Assembly (NCBI GenBank): GCA_031553655.1
Contig: JAVBLG010000056.1
Coordinates: 1-10,398, forward strand
DNA from: JAVBLG01 sp031553655
GTDB taxonomy: Bacteria; Desulfobacterota; Desulfovibrionia; Desulfovibrionales; Desulfovibrionaceae
Direction: 5' to 3'
DNA: 10,398 bases
Part shown: piece after piece, positions 5,948 through 10,398 of the stretch
How positions within the stretch are numbered: the first letter of the stretch is position 1
How the letters are laid out: each line of letters starts with the position of its first letter
Position numbers and translations under genes: made by a program
Notes under the pieces: model-generated
Seen by the model: only the letters and a program-made list of their open reading frames with translations
The model's database searches: none
Told to the model about the DNA's origin: nothing

Positions 5948-6715
5948 ATGCGCGTAGCGGTAAGCGATTATGACGGCACTATGACCCGTGGCGGCAAGGT
6001 GAGCGAGGAAACTATGAAGGCTGTGCGCCAGTGGCGCGCGGCCGGGAACGTGTTTGGCGTGGCCACCGGCCGCGACCTGAGCATGATCAGGCATGAAATT
6101 GAGCGTTGGGACATTCCCTTTGATTTTCTTATTTGCTGCAATGGGGCGGCAATTTACAGCGCAAGCGGAGAAATACTGGCCTGTGAGGCCATAGACGACC
6201 ATCTTGTGCCCAAGGTGCTTGATCACCCGGCGGGCCGGGCCAGTCTGCATTATGAAATATGCTCTGACGGGGCCACGTTTTTTTACATGCGCAGCCCCAA
6301 ATCCTGGTTTCCTCGCCTGGGCACGCCCTATACGGAAATCAGCCTGGATGAAGCCTTTAATATGCGCGGATTACAGCAAATCAGCCTGGCCTATGACAAC
6401 GAGGAAGAAGGGCTGAGCCACGCGACGGCCCTGGGCAATGACTTTGCCCATAGCCTGAGTTCCGTTTACAACCGGGTATGTCTGGACATTACCGCCGCCG
6501 GGGTGAGCAAGGCCTCGGCCATCCTCGAACTTCTGCGTCTCAAAGGCTGGCCGGAAGAAGGGCTACTGGCCATAGGCGATGGTGAAAACGATTTGCCCAT
6601 GATCCGCAGATTCGGAGGACATACCGTGGAAGGAGCGGCTAAAGCCGTGCTGGCCGAAGCTGATATAGTTTACACCTCAGTTGGTGATATGCTTATAAAT
6701 TTTATGGGTAAGTGA
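5948..6715 (+). CDS. Cof-type HAD-IIB phosphatase
   Basis: The product is 255 residues from ATG 5948. Motif I is SDYDGTMTRG (Asp7, Asp9), motif II VATGRD (Thr40), motif III Lys188 in GVSKASA, and motif IV GDGENDLPMI (Asp211, Asp215). The motif IV form G-D-x-x-N-D and the large alpha/beta cap between motifs II and III (about residues 75-180) place it in the Cof/HAD-IIB group, with members such as sugar-phosphate and flavin-precursor phosphatases. The reaction is Mg2+-dependent phosphate-ester hydrolysis in the cytoplasm; substrate unknown. The ribosome binding site is weak (GGTGA just before the ATG). TGA is followed at once by an in-frame TAA. The gene converges on the autotransporter gene, with only 45 bp between the two stop codons and no clear terminator in the gap. 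Confidence 0.87.
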   Translation: MRVAVSDYDGTMTRGGKVSEETMKAVRQWRAAGNVFGVATGRDLSMIRHEIERWDIPFDFLICCNGAAIYSASGEILACEAIDDHLVPKVLDHPAGRASLHYEICSDGATFFYMRSPKSWFPRLGTPYTEISLDEAFNMRGLQQISLAYDNEEEGLSHATALGNDFAHSLSSVYNRVCLDITAAGVSKASAILELLRLKGWPEEGLLAIGDGENDLPMIRRFGGHTVEGAAKAVLAEADIVYTSVGDMLINFMGK

Positions 6716-6760
6716 TAAGGCAGTTGTAAACGGTAGTGATTCCCGCTCTTGCCTTCTTCC

Positions 6761-9700
6761 TTAAAACTTGTAAGCCAGGTTCACAAAACCGCCATACTGA
6801 TGACCTTTGTCGGCTTTTTCGCCATGGAATCCGGCCGATAGGCTGAAATTGGTTCCCAATGCCAGATCCAGGCCCAGGCCGCAGGTGAGAAAATCGCGGC
6901 CTTCGTTCGGGCCGATAATGCTGAAATCGGGGTTGGACGCGCCGATGAAGTGCGCGTTCAAAGAAGGCTTGTTTCCGGTTAAAAGGCGTCGATATCCGGC
7001 GTTGGCCGAAAAGGTTATTCCGTCTTTGGCGGCGTATTCATAGCGCAGGCCGGTGCTGAAATTGCTCCTGGTTACATCTTTGGCGTTTATTTTCAGGGCA
7101 TATAGATCGTCGCCGGATTCGCCGCGCCCGTCTTGCCATATGCCTTCGATGTCATAGGCTGCATAGGGTTTCAAGGCCGAGCGCAAGTCAAGACCTTGCA
7201 GCACATTGTAGGAAAAATCCGCCGCCGCCCCCAGCGATCTTCCTCCGAAGCCGCTGGTGAGTTCGCCTCGCCGGTCGGTCATTATATCTCTTTTGGTGCG
7301 GTAATTCTGCAAGCCGCCGTTTACCGTCGCCTTGAGGCTTATGCCCTGCCAATCCCATCCGCCGTAAAGGCCAAGCCGATAGTCGTAAATATCGGCCCTG
7401 GCGTCGCCCTGGTTCAAGCGCCCGTAGCCAATTCCGCCAAAAATACCGTAATGAAAATCACCGTTTAGACCCTGCACTCCCAAGGCCACACCATACATAT
7501 TGGCGTTGGCCGCGCTTTGTCCGATGCTGTCGCGGCCTTGCGTATGACTATAGCCCACCATGGGTTGTATCCACATTCCAAAGCCGTTGGCCTCGCCGGA
7601 AATGCCTGACGAAGGTCCGCTTTCCGAAGTGGTTTTGCCGGTGGACGCGAGCGGTTGCCCGTCGACCTCCGATGCCGACGGCAACAGCGGGATTGTGCGG
7701 CGCACCGGCCCGGTCAGCACGGCTTGGCGCAACATATTGCTGAAGGGCAGGGCGGTGAAGGTGGCGGCATGAATGTCTCCGCGCAAGGAGTTTGCCATGC
7801 GCCCGGCAGAACCTCCGTCCAGGTAATATAAATAATCCATACGTTCCTGAAGCTCGTTGCCCATGAGCGACCTATACATGGCGTCCATACTGTCGCCCAC
7901 ATCCGCTGTTTCCGATTGGAATCCGGGCAGGGAACCGAGTGACCTGGTTTCCATTTTCAGGCGATAATCGCGACCGTCTGGCGTGCCTTGAAAGGATATG
8001 AAGGGAGAAATTTCGATACGCTCGTTTACTTTGGACTCCACAACAAGGGATTTGGCCGCGCTCATAATCTGAAAATCGAACTGCGAATGGGGACGCGCGG
8101 CACGGGCGTTGCCCACCTGAAGAGAAGCTCCGTTTTTAATGAGGATGCTTTCGGCCTTGAGCTGCCCGGGAGCGCCGTTCGCCCCGAGCGTAAAGCGGAT
8201 GACGCCGCCGGGGCGACTGGTTACCTTGCCGGAGACTTCGAGCTCGCTGTCGGAAATTTCTTCCAGGCCGGCAGCGAGCACTCCGCTGTTCCATAGATTG
8301 CCGCGCACCAGCCCGTTGCCGGTGAACGTGCCGCGCGGGAGCACGCGCACGTCGCCCGCCAGCTCGGCGCGGTCGGAATCGGCCATGCTCAGGGACGTGT
8401 TTCCCTCTTCCGCCGGACGGTTGGAATCTGCCGCACCCAGGGAAATAGTTCCTCCTTCCACCAAAGTGGGACCGGCATAAGTATTTTGCCCGGTAAGATA
8501 CAATATTCCGCCGCCCTGTTTGCGCAGGCCCAGGTCGAGCTTGGCCAGAGCGCCGGTGGAAGCTTTTTTCTGGCCTATGTCATTGCTCCACACACTGTCA
8601 TAACCCTTGGTGTCCACGCTATAAATGGCGTAATTGTTTCCATTTTCTGTGCTTTTATCCTCAGGGAGCAATCTGTCGGCATCGAAATATCCCGGCCCGC
8701 GCACGGCCTTGCCGGCGTTCAGCACGCCCTGGCCGAACAGTTCCTCATATGCGGCGTCGCTCATACGCACATATTCGGCATCCTTAATGTCGTATTTGTA
8801 AACTAGATGCCGTTTCAGGGCGTTAATTTCTTTCCTGGTCAGAGTGGGCTTTCCGGGGTGTGATTCCGGATAGTAAATCATGATTCTGTTGGAATAAGGT
8901 TTTTCCGCGCCGGGACGGAATTCCTCCCTGTCCAGCACGAGAAATCTGGGAATATTGCCTTCAGCCAGGCTCAGTTTTGTGGCGGTGGAAAAAAGGGTGT
9001 CGGCGATTTGCCTGCCGCCCATATAGGGAAAGGCGCTCTGCACCAGCGCCGCCGCCCCGGCCACGTAGGGAGTGGCCATGGAGGTGCCGCTATTGAATGC
9101 ATAGGTGCTGTCGGACACGGTTGAATATATCTCCAACCCCGGAGCCATCAGGGTTATTTGCGGCGCGCCCTGCCCCATATTGCTGAAGGCTGCGGTAAAG
9201 GCGGCGGAAGAAGACGGTTGCCGGGGGTCGAAGGCGGCCACGTTGATCCAGTTGCGCCACAAATTGTGCTCCTGACCAATTTGCGTGAGTTTGGCAGGCA
9301 AAACTCCCATGCTTGTGAGCGCGCCTATATGTCCCTCGTTGCCCGCAGCGAAGATCATCAACTTGTCGGCGGCGGCCAGATTAATGGCCGAGTCGATAAA
9401 TGGCCTATATTTCTTCAGCCATTTTTTTTCCACGGTATCGCTGTACTTCACATCCAGAAAATAATTGTCGCCCCAACTGTTGCTGACAATGCGCACGTCG
9501 GGGTAATTAAGCAACTCTCTAAATGCGGCTAAACCTAAAATTTCTTTGTTGTTTTTCATCAGGGAGCCACAGTTGGCAAAACCGAGCAAATCCGCGTCAA
9601 AAGCCGTGCCGTGCATGCCTTTGCCGTCGCGGGCCGCCGCTGCGATGCCGCTCACATGAATACCGTGATTATCGCCGTCTCCGGGCATATAATAAAGCCC

Positions 9701-9964
9701 GTAGGGATATTTACCGGCAAATTCATTGATCTCGGCGGCAAAAGTGGTGTCGAGCACGGCAATGGTAGCCCCTTGCCCGGTAAAACCAAGCTTATAAGCC
9801 TCGGCGGCGTGAATGGCTTCAAGACCAGTGGAGCGATTGTATTCCTTGTCTTTTTTAAAGTCGCCCGCTGTGGCCGCAAAGGCCGCGCCCCCAGTGCCGT
9901 ACAGCAAAAGCGGAAGTAAAAGCAAAACTGGAAACACTCGAATGCAAATGGATTTTAGTTTCAT
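6761..9964 (-). CDS. Subtilisin-family (S8) serine protease autotransporter
   Basis: This 1067-residue protein reads from ATG 9964-9962, with GAGGG about 8 bases upstream. Residues 1-30 are a Sec signal peptide (hydrophobic core VLLLLPLLLY, probable cleavage after A-F-A30). The peptidase S8 domain follows directly, with no obvious long propeptide: Asp72 (AVLDTTF), His100 (NHGIHVSG), oxyanion Asn209 (FAAGNEG) and Ser295 (SGTSMATP). After a linker with GQGVLNAGKAV, one autotransporter-associated beta-strand repeat lies at about residues 483-510 (LTGQNTYAGPTLVEGGT). A short beta-helical stalk reaches to about residue 770. The C-terminal beta-barrel (about 795-1067, from GFGMWIQPMVGYSHTQG) ends in LAYKF with the terminal Phe used by the BAM machinery. 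The product should be secreted to the surface by the type V pathway, where it may process itself or other surface proteins, as NalP and SphB1 do. Unlike those, it has no lipobox Cys. The frame is intact. Confidence 0.93.
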   Translation of the reverse strand: MKLKSICIRVFPVLLLLPLLLYGTGGAAFAATAGDFKKDKEYNRSTGLEAIHAAEAYKLGFTGQGATIAVLDTTFAAEINEFAGKYPYGLYYMPGDGDNHGIHVSGIAAAARDGKGMHGTAFDADLLGFANCGSLMKNNKEILGLAAFRELLNYPDVRIVSNSWGDNYFLDVKYSDTVEKKWLKKYRPFIDSAINLAAADKLMIFAAGNEGHIGALTSMGVLPAKLTQIGQEHNLWRNWINVAAFDPRQPSSSAAFTAAFSNMGQGAPQITLMAPGLEIYSTVSDSTYAFNSGTSMATPYVAGAAALVQSAFPYMGGRQIADTLFSTATKLSLAEGNIPRFLVLDREEFRPGAEKPYSNRIMIYYPESHPGKPTLTRKEINALKRHLVYKYDIKDAEYVRMSDAAYEELFGQGVLNAGKAVRGPGYFDADRLLPEDKSTENGNNYAIYSVDTKGYDSVWSNDIGQKKASTGALAKLDLGLRKQGGGILYLTGQNTYAGPTLVEGGTISLGAADSNRPAEEGNTSLSMADSDRAELAGDVRVLPRGTFTGNGLVRGNLWNSGVLAAGLEEISDSELEVSGKVTSRPGGVIRFTLGANGAPGQLKAESILIKNGASLQVGNARAARPHSQFDFQIMSAAKSLVVESKVNERIEISPFISFQGTPDGRDYRLKMETRSLGSLPGFQSETADVGDSMDAMYRSLMGNELQERMDYLYYLDGGSAGRMANSLRGDIHAATFTALPFSNMLRQAVLTGPVRRTIPLLPSASEVDGQPLASTGKTTSESGPSSGISGEANGFGMWIQPMVGYSHTQGRDSIGQSAANANMYGVALGVQGLNGDFHYGIFGGIGYGRLNQGDARADIYDYRLGLYGGWDWQGISLKATVNGGLQNYRTKRDIMTDRRGELTSGFGGRSLGAAADFSYNVLQGLDLRSALKPYAAYDIEGIWQDGRGESGDDLYALKINAKDVTRSNFSTGLRYEYAAKDGITFSANAGYRRLLTGNKPSLNAHFIGASNPDFSIIGPNEGRDFLTCGLGLDLALGTNFSLSAGFHGEKADKGHQYGGFVNLAYKF

Positions 9965-10039
9965 GCCTGCGCCCTCAGGGTACGAAAAATACGTTTGTGG
10001 ATGATGTATATTTCAGAATGACATTATTTCTATTTTATG

Positions 10040-10050
10040 TTGCCAGGCAA
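10040..10050. promoter_or_regulatory. Short palindrome upstream of the autotransporter gene
   Basis: TTGCCAGGCAA is an 11-bp palindrome around a central A, 76 bp upstream of the autotransporter start codon. A weak -10-like TATACA (minus strand, 10010-10005) lies between them. It could be half of an operator, but such short palindromes occur by chance. Confidence 0.2.
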
Positions 10051-10145
10051 GGAAAAACAGGAATTGCGAACAATTTTTTATTGCCGTCGTCTCAGGATAC
10101 CGCAAGGGCTGTTTCCAAATAGTGTCTTTTGCGCCTATGGTAAGG

Positions 10146-10196
10146 TAAACGGGCTTTTTTGCTACGGTCGAGTACCGCAGCAAAAAAGCCCGTTTA
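10146..10196. repeat. Near-perfect inverted repeat, 23-bp stem, 5-nt loop
   Basis: Bases 10146-10168 pair with 10174-10196 at 22 of 23 positions; the one mismatch is A10164/C10178. The loop is CGAGT. The stem contains CGGGC-T6-GC on one arm and GC-A6-GCCCG on the other. It follows the minus-strand porin stop codon by 33 bp and could end or protect that transcript, but no T-run follows the hairpin on either strand. The T6 tract is buried inside the stem, so it is not a classical intrinsic terminator. The autotransporter gene starts 182 bp further on. Confidence 0.75.
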
Positions 10197-10229
10197 ACGC
10201 AGTTATTGGCCAAAAGATGTATTTGGAAT

Positions 10230-10398
10230 TTAAAAAGCGTAGATAAAGTTCAAACTCGCCTTCCAGGCATCCTTGTAACTGAGGCTGTTGCCAGGGATGT
10301 TTCCGTACTTGCCCCACACCCCGTTATCAAGCCACAGGTGGATATAGCCGGTTTCCAACAGAACGGTAAGATTGTCGTACGGCTTCCAGGAAGTATCA
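10230..10398 (-). CDS. Outer-membrane beta-barrel protein (porin-like), C-terminal end
   Basis: The minus-strand frame enters from the right edge and ends at TAA 10232-10230, giving 55 residues that read TSWKPYDNLTVLLETGYIHL, then WLDNGVWGKYGNIPGNSLSY, then KDAWKASLNFIYAF. Alternating hydrophobic residues, aromatic girdle positions (W, Y) and a final strand ending in Phe are the mark of an outer-membrane barrel recognised by BAM. The pattern 'N-L-T-x-x-x-E-x-G-Y-I ... W-G ... D-A-W-K-A' recalls, from memory, the homotrimeric porins that are abundant in Desulfovibrio. This would be a passive diffusion channel. The N-terminal bulk is outside the window. It lies upstream of the autotransporter gene on the same strand, separated by 265 bp that include a strong hairpin, so cotranscription is doubtful. 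Confidence 0.75.
   Translation of the reverse strand, partial: DTSWKPYDNLTVLLETGYIHLWLDNGVWGKYGNIPGNSLSYKDAWKASLNFIYAF

Noticed and set aside
6717..6755. AAGGCA/TGCCTT pairing in the convergent gap as a terminator
   Set aside because: Six pairs around a 27-nt loop and no T-run are too weak to call.

Overview
The window looks like a Gram-negative chromosome, most likely a Desulfovibrio-type (Desulfovibrionaceae) bacterium. This rests on the style of the porin tail at the right edge, an autotransporter with an outer-membrane beta-barrel, and moderately GC-rich coding sequence. There is no rRNA or other decisive marker, so the taxonomic call is an inference.

Left third (1-3052): a decayed accessory region. 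It opens with the C-terminal effector domain of a LysR regulator (+). Next come a long-spaced inverted repeat and, on the minus strand, a broken gene (stops plus frameshifts) for a small coiled-coil/membrane protein that resembles accessory proteins of mobilisation modules. A minus-strand XRE-type antitoxin follows. Its N-terminus has been cut off by an IS3-family element (about 1725-3052), and no partner toxin is visible. The IS has an intact OrfA, but its transposase OrfB carries a one-base deletion between the first and second catalytic Asp regions and the Glu region, so this copy is probably not autonomous.

Middle (3053-6715): a plus-strand run of ordinary-looking genes. They are a nine-segment membrane protein of unknown function with an internal duplication, a phosphoglycolate-phosphatase-like HAD hydrolase, a patatin/RssA-like phospholipase and a Cof-type HAD phosphatase. 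Between the first HAD gene and the patatin gene lies a 140-bp array of five GC-rich hairpins, the first three directly abutting with no unpaired base between them. This is the most striking non-coding structure in the window. A consensus -10 box and a good ribosome binding site precede the patatin gene.

Right third (6716-10398): minus-strand surface genes. One is a 1067-residue subtilisin-family (S8) autotransporter with all catalytic residues present and a classical signal peptide. Upstream of it is the C-terminal end of a beta-barrel outer-membrane protein, probably a porin, cut by the window edge. The spacer between them contains a near-perfect 23-bp-stem inverted repeat with A6/T6 tracts inside the stem.

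No complete novel defence or metabolic system is evident. The best leads are the hairpin array, the strong inverted repeat beside the porin, the antitoxin truncated by the IS, and the uncharacterised duplicated membrane protein.
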